Part shown: positions 16,182 through 24,278 of the stretch, piece by piece
How the letters are laid out: each line of letters begins with the position of its first letter
Numbering within the stretch: the stretch's first letter is position 1
NCBI GenBank assembly: GCA_002479075.1
Contig: DLLG01000004.1
Span: forward strand, 367,932-431,931
Origin: Clostridiales bacterium UBA7568
GTDB lineage: Bacteria > Bacillota > Clostridia > Oscillospirales > CAG-272
Length of the DNA: 64,000 nucleotides
Direction of reading: 5' to 3'
Notes under the pieces: generated by a model
Databases searched by the model: none
Seen by the model: only the letters and a program-made list of their open reading frames with translations
What the model was told of the DNA's origin: nothing
Translations under genes and position numbers: made by a program

Positions 16182-17936
16182 ATGTTCAAGTTACTGAAAA
16201 ATATGCGCCGGAAAGAAAAGATGATGGCGTTGATTTGTCTTTTATTTGTTGTGGTTCAGGTTTACTTTGACCTGCGTCTTCCGGATTATATGACCGAGCT
16301 GACTATGCTCATCAAAACCTCCGGCACCACATCGGATATTGTGAATGTCGGGTTGAAAATGCTCGGTTGCACGATGGCGAGCGCCGTACTTGCGATCGCC
16401 TGCGGCTTTCTTGCCGCAAAGACCGCATCCGGCTTCAGCTTTGCCGTGCGAGACAAACTGTTCCGCCATGTCATTGACATCGGCAGCGAGGAAATGCAAG
16501 ACTTTTCCATTCCAAGCCTGATTACCCGAACCACCAACGACATCACACAGATTCAGATGATTGTTGCAATGGGACTGCAAATGATGATAAAAGCACCCAT
16601 TATGGCAGTATGGGCAATCATCAAGATTCTCGGAAAGAGCTGGGAACTTTCTGCCGTAACTGCCGCATTCGTTGTGGTGCTGTTCGTTACGGTCTTGCTG
16701 ATTATGAGCACTTGTATTCCGCGTTTCCGCCTTGTGCAGAAAATGACCGATAAAATCAACCGCGTTGCCCGTGAAAACCTGACTGGCATCAATGTGGTAC
16801 ATGCATTCAACGCCGAAGATTTTCAGAACGAAAAGTTTGACGGTCCGAGCCGCGGCATGATGGAGCTGCAAATGAAAAACCAAAAGCTGTTTGCGCTGGT
16901 GCAGCCGACGATGATGCTTGGAATGAACGGGCTGGCGCTGGCGATCTATTGGCTCGGTGCGGCGCTCGTGAGCAATATCGCGGTCACCGATATGAGCGCC
17001 CGGCTTACGATGTTCAGCGAAGTGTTGGTATTCAGCACCTATGCGACCTATGTTGTGATGTCGTTCATGATGCTGGCGATGATCTTCATGCTGCTGCCGC
17101 AGGCACAGGTATCTGCGGAGCGTATCAATGAGGTGCTGAATCGCAGCGCCTCGATCCGTGAGGGCAGCATCCGAAACGGGAAAGAAACCGGAACGGTTGA
17201 ATTTCGGAATGTGTCTTTTCGCTATCCCCATGCATCCGAGGATGAACTGACCGATATTGATTTTAAGGTGAACAAGGGTGAAACCTTGGCGATCATCGGT
17301 GCGACCGGCAGCGGCAAGACCACCTTGGTCAGCCTGATTCCGCGCTTTTATGACGCAACAAATGGCGAGGTGTTGGTAGACGGCGTGAATGTCAAAGACT
17401 ATACATTTGACGCACTGTACGATAAGCTGGGATATGTCACGCAGAAAGCGGTTCTGTTCTCCGGGACCATACAGGATAATGTGCTTTTCGGTGAAAGTGC
17501 CGACGATGCGGACGGGACAAGGCTGAACGACGCAATCGAGCTTTCGCAGGCAAAGGAATTCGTTGACAAATTGCCTGAAGGTACGGAATACGAGATCGCA
17601 CAGCTCGGCCGCAATGTGTCCGGCGGTCAGAAACAGCGCCTTTCCATTGCCCGTGCGCTTGCACGAAAGCCCGAAATTCTGATCTTTGACGACTCGTTCT
17701 CGGCACTTGACTATCGAACCGATGCAAAGCTGCGCGAGGGCTTGAATGAACAGCTTCACGGAACCACAAAGATCATCGTCGCTCAGCGTATCAGCACAAT
17801 CCGCCACGCAGACAGAATCATCGTTCTTGACCGCGGTGAGATGGTCGGAATGGGTACACACGAAGAACTGATGCAGAACTGCGAGGTCTACCGTGAAATC
17901 GCCACATCGCAGCTCAGCGCATCCGAGCTTGCATAA
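16182..17936 (+). CDS. ABC exporter half-transporter, subunit with degenerate Walker B
   Basis: 584 residues: six-helix exporter membrane domain (about 15-315), then the ATPase domain. Walker A GATGSGKT (about 373-380), intact signature VSGGQKQRLS (about 479). Walker B ILIFDDSFSALD has Asp where the catalytic Glu belongs. In heterodimeric exporters such as TM287/288 or BmrCD this pattern marks the subunit that contributes to the non-hydrolysing site. It pairs with the next gene (13-bp gap). Confidence 0.93.
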   Translation: MFKLLKNMRRKEKMMALICLLFVVVQVYFDLRLPDYMTELTMLIKTSGTTSDIVNVGLKMLGCTMASAVLAIACGFLAAKTASGFSFAVRDKLFRHVIDIGSEEMQDFSIPSLITRTTNDITQIQMIVAMGLQMMIKAPIMAVWAIIKILGKSWELSAVTAAFVVVLFVTVLLIMSTCIPRFRLVQKMTDKINRVARENLTGINVVHAFNAEDFQNEKFDGPSRGMMELQMKNQKLFALVQPTMMLGMNGLALAIYWLGAALVSNIAVTDMSARLTMFSEVLVFSTYATYVVMSFMMLAMIFMLLPQAQVSAERINEVLNRSASIREGSIRNGKETGTVEFRNVSFRYPHASEDELTDIDFKVNKGETLAIIGATGSGKTTLVSLIPRFYDATNGEVLVDGVNVKDYTFDALYDKLGYVTQKAVLFSGTIQDNVLFGESADDADGTRLNDAIELSQAKEFVDKLPEGTEYEIAQLGRNVSGGQKQRLSIARALARKPEILIFDDSFSALDYRTDAKLREGLNEQLHGTTKIIVAQRISTIRHADRIIVLDRGEMVGMGTHEELMQNCEVYREIATSQLSASELA

Positions 17937-17949
17937 GGAGGGATGAAAA

Positions 17950-19728
17950 ATGAAGAAAAAAGACAATCAAAAAGGCATCCGTTCCGCCATTCCGAGAATA
18001 TCCGGCTATTTGCGTTCCAGCATGGGAATCATTATCGTCGCCTTAATCCTTGCGGCACTCAGTGCCGTTATGACAATCATCGGTCCTGATAAGATCGGTC
18101 GGATTGCAACGCTGATGTCGGATGGTATTACCGGCAGTATCGACCTTGCGGCAATCGCAAAAATCGGTATTTCTCTTGCAGTCATCTATATACTCAGCGC
18201 ACTTTTCAGCTTTATTCAGCACTACACGATGTCTGTCGTCACTCTGAAAATGTCCTACCGTATGCGCGGCGAGCTGTCTGAGAAGATCAACAAAGTACCG
18301 CAGAAGTATTTCAACACCACCTCGCAGGGTGACATTCTCAGCCGCATCACAAACGATGTGTCCACTTTGCAGCAGGGGCTGACGAACAGTATGCCGACGA
18401 TCATCAGCGCCGCAACGCAGTTTGTCGGCTGTCTGATCATGATGTTCGTCACCGAATGGCGGCTTGCCCTCATTTCCATCGGCGTGACCGTTATCGGTAT
18501 GTTCCTGACAGTGCTTATCATGTCGAGATCACAGCGTTTCTTCGCAGCGCGGCAAAAGAGCCTTGGTGCGCTGAACGGGTATGTGGAGGAAATGTATTCC
18601 GGTCATGAGGTTGTGCGGATCAGCCGTGCCGAGCGTAAGGTCTGTGCAAAGTTTGACACGCTCAATGCCGCGGTATACGACGCAAACTGGAAGTCGCAGT
18701 TTCTCTCCGGCATGATGCAGCCGCTCATGAACATTATCGGCAACATTGCCTATGTCGCTGTCTGCGTCTTCGGTTCGGTTCTTGCCATAAACGGCACGAT
18801 TGAGTTCGGCGTGATCGTTTCCTTCATCCTCTATGTTCGCCTGTTTACCTCGCCGCTGACGCAAATTGCTCAGGGCATGACCAATATGCAGACAGCATCT
18901 GCCTCCGCACACCGCATTTTCGACTTTCTTGAAAGCGAAGAAATGCCCGATGAAAGAGGGAAAACGACCGCTCTTACCGATGTTCACGGCACGGTCAGCT
19001 TTGAGCACGTCCGCTTCAGCTACCCCGATACGCCCGATAAGATAATTATCAAGGATTTCTCCGCCAATGTGCATCCCGGTCAGAAGGTTGCTATCGTCGG
19101 CCCGACCGGTGCCGGAAAAACAACGATGGTCAACCTGCTGATGCGCTTCTTTGAGATCAACAGCGGAACAATCAAAATTGACGGTGTTCCGATCTCCGAA
19201 ATGAGCCGTGAAAATGTGCATAAGTTGTTCAGCATGGTTTTGCAGGACACATGGCTCTTTGAGGGAACGGTCAGAGAAAACCTCGTCTATAACATGGAGG
19301 GTATTACCGACGCGCAGCTTGAAGAAGTCTGCCGAGCCTGCGGACTGGACAAATTCATTCACACGCTGCCGCAGGGTTTTGACACCGTTCTTTCTGAAAG
19401 CGCTAGCATCTCCGCCGGACAAAAGCAGCTTCTCACCATCGCCCGCGCTATGTTACAGAATGCGCCGATGCTCATTCTTGACGAAGCCACTTCTTCGGTC
19501 GATACCCGTACCGAGCTTCTGATCCAGCGGGCAATGGATGAACTCACGAAAGGGCGCACAAGCTTTGTGATCGCACACCGCCTTTCCACCATCAAAAACG
19601 CCGACCTGATTCTTGTTATGTGCGACGGTGATGTGATCGAGAGCGGAACGCACGAGGAACTGATGCGGCGCGGCGGATTCTACGCCGATCTTTACAACAG
19701 CCAGTTTGAGGATAAAATTGCTTCGTAA
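17950..19728 (+). CDS. ABC exporter half-transporter, catalytic partner
   Basis: 592 residues, same architecture. Walker A GPTGAGKT (about 384-391), Walker B MLILDEATSSVD with intact Glu, but a degenerate signature ISAGQKQLL in place of LSGGQ. Together with the partner it gives one consensus and one degenerate ATP site, as in heterodimeric multidrug or lipid-linked exporters. The MarR gene upstream suggests inducible drug or metabolite efflux. Confidence 0.93.
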   Translation: MKKKDNQKGIRSAIPRISGYLRSSMGIIIVALILAALSAVMTIIGPDKIGRIATLMSDGITGSIDLAAIAKIGISLAVIYILSALFSFIQHYTMSVVTLKMSYRMRGELSEKINKVPQKYFNTTSQGDILSRITNDVSTLQQGLTNSMPTIISAATQFVGCLIMMFVTEWRLALISIGVTVIGMFLTVLIMSRSQRFFAARQKSLGALNGYVEEMYSGHEVVRISRAERKVCAKFDTLNAAVYDANWKSQFLSGMMQPLMNIIGNIAYVAVCVFGSVLAINGTIEFGVIVSFILYVRLFTSPLTQIAQGMTNMQTASASAHRIFDFLESEEMPDERGKTTALTDVHGTVSFEHVRFSYPDTPDKIIIKDFSANVHPGQKVAIVGPTGAGKTTMVNLLMRFFEINSGTIKIDGVPISEMSRENVHKLFSMVLQDTWLFEGTVRENLVYNMEGITDAQLEEVCRACGLDKFIHTLPQGFDTVLSESASISAGQKQLLTIARAMLQNAPMLILDEATSSVDTRTELLIQRAMDELTKGRTSFVIAHRLSTIKNADLILVMCDGDVIESGTHEELMRRGGFYADLYNSQFEDKIAS

Positions 19729-20009
19729 AATCGAATTGAAACACAGTCAAGGCGACATAGGCTCACAGATGCTCCCTGTGAGTCTAACGAAAAAAACAAG
19801 CGTTGAGACCGACGCAAACCTTGGATATCGGCACTTGCTTTTTCCTTTTGTTCAAAGGAAGTTGAGATATCTTTTTCGGTTGACTGCGTTTTTCCGCCTT
19901 TCTTATTTCTGCCGATCAAAATCAGTGAAAAAAGTATCAAAAAGCACCGAAATCCCTTATATCATAAGGATTTTCAGGTGATATCTTTTTCAGCGGTGCG
20001 ATACAAACA
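19729..20009. other. Non-coding spacer with a hairpin and short repeated end
   Basis: No supportable gene. It holds a hairpin ctcacag/ctgtgag at about 19759-19781. At its right edge is a 14-bp sequence gatatctttttcag followed by a near match GYGCGATWCAAACAAA (19980-20011), which recurs at about 22613-22645, in each case directly upstream of a structured repeat. Confidence 0.55.
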
Positions 20010-20153
20010 AAGCAAAAAACAGCCCGTCGGGCTGTTTTTTGTTTTCTTTACCGCAAAGAAAAGGGATTTGAACGGGCTCGGTAGTGAATGAGGCGCCTGT
20101 GGCGTGTCAGAGCCGAGCCTGACTGAGCGGCGGCGAGCCGCGAGAATTCAACC
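20010..20153 (+). repeat. Structured repeat, type A copy 2
   Basis: Near-identical to 14606-14745, including the terminator-like aacagccc/gggctgtt hairpin. The inner stem reads GCGCC/GGCGT (a G.U pair instead of G.C), so pairing is kept. The 5-nt loop of the ttttcttt/aaagaaaa hairpin is accgc here and gcggt in copy 1, exactly inverted. It ends without the tRNA 3-prime sequence. Confidence 0.88.
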
Positions 20154-20179
20154 CCTTTTCAAATTTTAACTTGTTACAT

Positions 20180-20334
20180 ATGTGCTTCTGTTTTGCGTGC
20201 GATGGGTATGAATGCACAAAGACAGGGTTATGAGCCCGAAGGGCGAGTAACTCGGAGGGGGAGGCGGTAGTGAATGACAGCCTTGGAGGGCTGTCAGAGC
20301 CGCCGAACCGACCGCAGCATTTTCCTATGCAGAG
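20180..20334 (+). repeat. Structured repeat, type B copy 1
   Basis: About 150 bp nearly identical to 22662-22807. Outer stem GGCGG (20263-20267) with CCGCC (20300-20304), the same internal loop tagtgaatga / tcagag as type A, inner stem CAGCC/GGCTG. The left part contains gggttatgagcccga, the reverse complement of the initiator tRNA anticodon arm. Confidence 0.88.
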
Positions 20335-20346
20335 AAAATGCAAGAA

Positions 20347-20465
20347 CGTGAGGTTCAAATCCTTCTCGCCTGCGGGCTCGGTCACCGTACTGCTCTAAAG
20401 TGCCAAAGGGCACTTTATTCACCACCGTACGGCCGTTCCGCCTTGCTCCACTACCTCCGCAACCA
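20347..20465 (-). repeat. Structured repeat, type C, inserted in a tRNA-fMet T-arm fragment
   Basis: On the plus strand cgtgaggttcaaatcc (20347-20362) and cctccgcaacca (20454-20465) are the two halves of the tRNA-fMet 3-prime end, separated by ~90 bp. Within them, read on the minus strand: outer stem CCGTAC/GTACGG, internal loop ggtggtgaata / tagagca, inner stem AAGTGCC/GGCACTT. The layout is that of types A and B with entirely different stems. Confidence 0.8.
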
Positions 20466-20468
20466 AAA

Positions 20469-20499
20469 AATCCTCACTCATATGAGTGAGGATTTTTTT
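20469..20499. terminator. Strong terminator
   Basis: Perfect 13-bp palindromic stem (aatcctcactcat and its complement) followed by seven T, next to the end of the hydrolase gene on the other strand. Confidence 0.85.
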
Positions 20500-20573
20500 A
20501 TTACTCTTTGTTTTTCGCTCCTTTTAGCGCCCGTTTTTCTGAGGCGGAAAGTGCGATGATTTTACGCACCTTT

Positions 20574-21590
20574 TCATCGTTCTCCTTTAATAAAATTGGC
20601 AAAGTTGGAAATCAGCTCGCTTGGAAAATCAACTTGAGTATATATTGACGCAGGGTCTGTGGTGTCGATCCTATATCCGAAATGACTTATATCGTCGTAT
20701 ACACATATGGATACGTTTGCTGAATCAGAGAAAAGCACTTGCCACAGCTCAATATCTTCATCGAAGGATTGCTTGTCAGATTTACTGTTAATGATAAGTG
20801 TTTTTATATTAGCGTCAGCAATGTTTTTGGCGGTATCCATTTGATTATAGGACACCCAATAATAATCGCTTGCGCTGTAATAGTAGTATCCTTTTGTAGA
20901 GATAGCTGTTACATTTTTAGCGGCTGTTGCATAAGCGATATAGGACTCTTTATTGGCAGGATCAAGCGCAGAATATTGATTGCAAGCGATATCTGCAAGA
21001 TGCCGTGCAGAGCTGTTGAATAGAATGATTCCGTTAATGTCTTCGATGCTTGCAGCAAGCTCGGCAGCAATCTGTCCTCCAAGGCTGTGACCGAGTAAAT
21101 ACAATCCCGAAACATTTTGTGATTTCAAGTATTCAACGGCGATATTACAATCATCGAGATACTCTTCTTCGATGCCGCACTTTATATCGAATTCGGCAGT
21201 ATAGCTGAAGGTTCTTTTGTCAACTCGCAGAGAATTGATGCCTTCTTTAGCCAGCCCATCGGCAATATCCTTAAACGGCTTCAATACGCCGAGAGTTTCA
21301 TCATAATCATTTGGACCGGAGCCCGCAATTAAAAGCACCGCAGGATGCACATTTCCGTCGTTAATATAGGTATAAGCAGCGTTTAACTTATAGCCGTCAC
21401 TTTTTAAAACAAATTTCTTTTCTTCAATACTGTTGCTTTGGGGGGGAGTACCTTGATCGGGAATATTTGTTGATTTATCTGCGCTCGACTCGGTATTATC
21501 ACTTGTTTCTTTCGTATCGGGCACTTCTGTATTGCATCCGGACAGAACAAAGATACACAAAAGTAAGATAATAGCTATGAATTTTTTCAT
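20574..21590 (-). CDS. Alpha/beta hydrolase lipoprotein
   Basis: 338 residues. Lipobox LSGC with Cys19, a Ser/Thr/Glu-rich linker to about residue 65, then an alpha/beta hydrolase fold: oxyanion region LLIAGSGPNDYDETLG, nucleophile motif LLGHSLGGQ (about 160-168), acid in LIINSKSDKQ, and His in ISHFGY near the C-terminus. It resembles surface dienelactone hydrolase/acyl-peptidase-like esterases of Clostridia. The start at 21590 follows GAGGTGAG and lies 6 bp after the MerR stop, so both are in one transcript. Confidence 0.88.
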   Translation of the reverse strand: MKKFIAIILLLCIFVLSGCNTEVPDTKETSDNTESSADKSTNIPDQGTPPQSNSIEEKKFVLKSDGYKLNAAYTYINDGNVHPAVLLIAGSGPNDYDETLGVLKPFKDIADGLAKEGINSLRVDKRTFSYTAEFDIKCGIEEEYLDDCNIAVEYLKSQNVSGLYLLGHSLGGQIAAELAASIEDINGIILFNSSARHLADIACNQYSALDPANKESYIAYATAAKNVTAISTKGYYYYSASDYYWVSYNQMDTAKNIADANIKTLIINSKSDKQSFDEDIELWQVLFSDSANVSICVYDDISHFGYRIDTTDPASIYTQVDFPSELISNFANFIKGER

Positions 21591-21595
21591 TCGTC

Positions 21596-22297
21596 TCACC
21601 TCGTATTCAAGTCATAATATCCAAGCCAAAGTCCGTCAATTTTCCCACCGTGGAATACGTATGTGATTTTAAGACCAAGTTTTGAATATCTGACAAAGCA
21701 ATATAATTTGTTTGAAAATCTATCATCCGCAACTGTTCTGTCAACCGAAAGATATTCACCAAGTGGGGCTAATGTATCCTTACGCACTACAATATATACA
21801 TCTTTCGGCATATATTCTGCCAAGTGAGGACTTAAATACTCGTAGAGAGTATCGGTAGCTCCGCTTAAAATAGCGTCTGTGCAAATTCGCGCGATTTCTT
21901 TTTCTTCGGTATTCATTACGGAAGAAAGTTGCCAATCCTCAGCAAAGATGTCTTTACCGGATTCAAGCGCGGATAAAGCTTCATTCAAGAGGTTGATTTC
22001 GCGTATGCGAGATTCAATAGAGGCGTATATTTCCGCACGTTTGGAAAGGACTGCATCTTTCAAATCTATTCCTTTGGTTTGCAACTCTGCAATTGCCTTT
22101 ACGGATAGTCCCAATGTACGAAGAACAAGAACATTTTTAATACGAGAAATTTGTTTTTCGGTATATTGTCGGCGAGATGAGATCCCAACGGTCGTACTTT
22201 GAATGATACCTTTTTCTTCATAAAAGCGAAGTGTTCTTGATGTGGTGTCAAGCATCTTGCAAACTTCTGTAATATCGTATAGAGATTTTTGATACAT
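21596..22297 (-). CDS. MerR family transcriptional regulator
   Basis: 233 residues. N-terminal MerR helix-turn-helix and wing (YDITEVCKMLDTTSRTLRFY, about 7-26; RRQYTEKQISRI, about 42-53), a coiled-coil dimerisation helix (about 85-115), and a C-terminal effector domain of about 110 residues with few Cys, so not a metal sensor of the CueR kind. It is co-transcribed with the hydrolase lipoprotein. Its promoter has the long spacer and central dyad expected for MerR control. Confidence 0.92.
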   Translation of the reverse strand: MYQKSLYDITEVCKMLDTTSRTLRFYEEKGIIQSTTVGISSRRQYTEKQISRIKNVLVLRTLGLSVKAIAELQTKGIDLKDAVLSKRAEIYASIESRIREINLLNEALSALESGKDIFAEDWQLSSVMNTEEKEIARICTDAILSGATDTLYEYLSPHLAEYMPKDVYIVVRKDTLAPLGEYLSVDRTVADDRFSNKLYCFVRYSKLGLKITYVFHGGKIDGLWLGYYDLNTR

Positions 22298-22314
22298 ATC
22301 CTCACCCCCTCTGT

Positions 22315-22345
22315 ATTATATCACTTGACGCAGCGTCAATGTCAA
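22315..22345 (-). promoter_or_regulatory. MerR-type promoter with 19-bp spacer and operator
   Basis: On the minus strand TTGACA, a 19-bp spacer, TATAAT. The spacer contains the dyad ttgacg-cag-cgtcaa (22325-22339). Overlong spacers with the regulator bound in the middle are the hallmark of MerR activation by DNA distortion. Confidence 0.88.
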
Positions 22346-22660
22346 GTGAAAATATTACTTTAATAGAGCTTTCAAGTATAGAAAAACTATTGACAATACC
22401 GAACCTTCGCTAAAATGAAAAAATAGTAAGCCGGCGCCTGCTTCCGGTACTATTATATCACAAAGTAGGGAGGCATTCCTGGGATATATGAGATTAACTG
22501 CTGGCTAAAAAACATAGCAAAAGGACAATTGACGCCGTGGATAAAGCGTGCGAGGGCTGTGTAGCGAACCTAAAAATGGCAGGTATTCGGTAATGCCTTC
22601 CGGATTTGAAAGCGATATCTTTTTCAGTAGCGCGATTCAAACAAAAGCACCGTCGAAAGG
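22346..22660. other. Non-coding region upstream of repeat B copy 2
   Basis: No supportable gene. It carries the second copy of the gatatctttttcag end motif (about 22613-22645) and a hairpin aaagcacc(g)...ggtgcttt just before the repeat. The stretch 22440-22600 looks like decayed mobile DNA, but I recognise no family. Confidence 0.4.
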
Positions 22661-22661
22661 G

Positions 22662-22807
22662 AGGTGCTTTTGTTTTGCGTGCGAGAGGGTATGAATGCAC
22701 AAAGACAGGGTTATGAGCCCGAATGGCGAGTAACTCGGAGGGGGAGGCGGTAGTGAATGACAGCCTTGGAGGGCTGTCAGAGCCGCCGAACCGACTGCAG
22801 CATTTTT
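22662..22807 (+). repeat. Structured repeat, type B copy 2
   Basis: Direct repeat of 20180-20334. It carries the same GGCGG/CCGCC outer stem and CAGCC/GGCTG inner stem and the anticodon-arm complement gggttatgagcccga. The two B copies bracket the MerR/hydrolase islet. Confidence 0.88.
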
Positions 22808-22817
22808 CTCAAATCTC

Positions 22818-22846
22818 TTGACAAACGAACGGTAGGTAGGTATAAT
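22818..22846 (+). promoter_or_regulatory. Promoter and probable operator of the TetR-TraX operon
   Basis: Perfect TTGACA and TATAAT with a 17-bp spacer reading aacgaacggtaggtagg. The same -35 and 16 of the 17 spacer bases occur at 37120-37148, so the spacer is probably the TetR operator. Confidence 0.85.
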
Positions 22847-22890
22847 ATATAGATGAGTGATGCTCAATAAACTATTTTGGAGATTGTGCT

Positions 22891-23511
22891 ATGGAAAAAG
22901 GAAACACCAAACAGGAAATTCTGGAGGCGGCGCTTGACCTGTTTTCAACACAGGGATTCGAGGCGACATCTGTTTCGCAAATCGCAGATGCGGTTGGTAT
23001 ACGCAAGGCTTCGCTTTACAGTCATTTTGCAAGCAAGCAGGAGATTTTAGAATCGTTAATGACGCAGGTTCTGGAGCAATACAATAAACATTCGATTTTT
23101 ATCCATACCGATTGGGATAACGCTGCTTTTGCCGAAGCCAAGCAAAGTTTATCGGCTGAAGAAGTTGAACAATTGGTTTTTACGCAGATCCGCTATATTT
23201 TGCACGACCCTTTGGTAAGCAAAGCCCGTAAAATGCTGACAATAGAACAGTTTCGTAATGCGCAAATGGCAGAGCTCCAGACCAAACAGAATTACGCGAA
23301 TGTTATGAAATATTTTACCAACCTTATGCGTTTTTTCATTCAACGCGGGAAATTGAAAGACTGCGATGCGGAAATTATGGCGGCGCAGTTATGCCTGCCG
23401 GTTTCCGTCTGGATCAATCTTTGTGATCGTGAGCCGGAGCGCGAGGACGAAGTTATAGAGCTTGTCGGGCGGCACATACGGCAGTTTTTTGAAATGTATA
23501 AGGAGCAATAA
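22891..23511 (+). CDS. TetR/AcrR family transcriptional regulator
   Basis: 206 residues. N-terminal TetR domain: ILEAALDLFSTQGFEATSVS (about 10-29), IADAVGIRKASLYSHFASKQ (about 31-50), where the KASLYSHF recognition helix is typical. The C-terminal ligand domain is long and helical and its ligand is unknown. It is the first gene of a tightly packed operon to 28446 and probably represses it through the spacer operator. Confidence 0.93.
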   Translation: MEKGNTKQEILEAALDLFSTQGFEATSVSQIADAVGIRKASLYSHFASKQEILESLMTQVLEQYNKHSIFIHTDWDNAAFAEAKQSLSAEEVEQLVFTQIRYILHDPLVSKARKMLTIEQFRNAQMAELQTKQNYANVMKYFTNLMRFFIQRGKLKDCDAEIMAAQLCLPVSVWINLCDREPEREDEVIELVGRHIRQFFEMYKEQ

Positions 23512-23516
23512 TTAAA

Positions 23517-24263
23517 ATGAAATCACAGCAATGCCTGAATGCAAATCATTTAAAGCTTATTGCGATTCTTGCTATGACGATAGACCACATATGCGATTTG
23601 CTTTATCCCGGCTTTCCGACCGAGCCTGCGGCAATCGGATTACATATTGTTGGGCGGTTGACGGCTCCGATTATGTGGTTTTTTGTGTGCGAAGGATATT
23701 ATTACACGCGCAATGTTAAAAAATATATGTTGCGGATGGGAATTTTCGCGCTGATTTCGCATTTTGCATATTGCTTTGCGTTCGGAATAAATATGATCCC
23801 GTTCAGCACGGGAATCTTTAATCAGACAAGCGTAATGTATCCGTTGTTTGTTGCCATTGTGGTTATGTGGATGCAGGATAATGATTTGCCGATGAAAAAT
23901 TGGGTAAAGAATTCGCTTATCGTTTTATTGATTTTGAGCGCATTTCCTGCAGATTGGAGCTGTATCGCGATATTTGCGATATTGGGGATGCATAAAAACA
24001 GAGGCAACTTAAAAAAACAGATGACGGTTATGTTTTTATGTGTTGCCGTGTATTCGGCGGTGTCATTCTTTTTTGTGAGCAGGAGCTATGCTTTGGTACA
24101 ATTCGGCGTTTTGCTTGTTTACCCGTTCTTAAAAATGTATAACGGCAAGAAGGGAACGGCAAATTGGATGAAGTGGTTTTTCTATCTGTATTATCCGCTG
24201 CACCTTGTCGCGGTCGGAATTCTCCGCATCTGCATTTACGGAAATATTGGTTTATTGTTTTAA
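23517..24263 (+). CDS. TraX family membrane protein
   Basis: 248 residues with 7-8 membrane segments. LKLIAILAMTIDHICDLLYP and IGRLTAPIMWFF-like text (HIVGRLTAPIMWFFVCEGYYYTR shortened here) are the TraX signature. F-plasmid TraX acetylates pilin, and the family belongs to membrane acyltransferases. Chromosomal copies are common in Firmicutes and not tied to conjugation. It starts 5 bp after the TetR stop. The acyl acceptor is unknown. Confidence 0.9.
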   Translation: MKSQQCLNANHLKLIAILAMTIDHICDLLYPGFPTEPAAIGLHIVGRLTAPIMWFFVCEGYYYTRNVKKYMLRMGIFALISHFAYCFAFGINMIPFSTGIFNQTSVMYPLFVAIVVMWMQDNDLPMKNWVKNSLIVLLILSAFPADWSCIAIFAILGMHKNRGNLKKQMTVMFLCVAVYSAVSFFFVSRSYALVQFGVLLVYPFLKMYNGKKGTANWMKWFFYLYYPLHLVAVGILRICIYGNIGLLF

Positions 24264-24278
24264 CGAGGATAAATCAGA

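Noticed and set aside
16242..17966. 574-codon ORF antisense to the first ABC exporter gene, and similar long antisense ORFs (10079-11440, 18529-19422, 5532-6539, 7993-8886, 584-1405)
   Set aside because: They lie exactly opposite genes with clear family motifs, have no ribosome sites and contain no recognisable domains; they are shadows produced by codon bias.
14606..22807. Structured repeats as integron attC sites
   Set aside because: No integrase gene and no attC core-site pair (GTTRRRY/RYYYAAC) are visible, and the repeats are not spaced by single gene cassettes.
14606..22807. Repeats as a CRISPR array
   Set aside because: Copies are long, of three types, in both orientations and kilobases apart; no short regular repeat-spacer pattern or cas gene occurs in the window.
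23517..24263. TraX as evidence for a conjugative element
   Set aside because: No relaxase, coupling protein or type IV secretion genes are present in the window; TraX homologues are common as lone chromosomal genes in Firmicutes.
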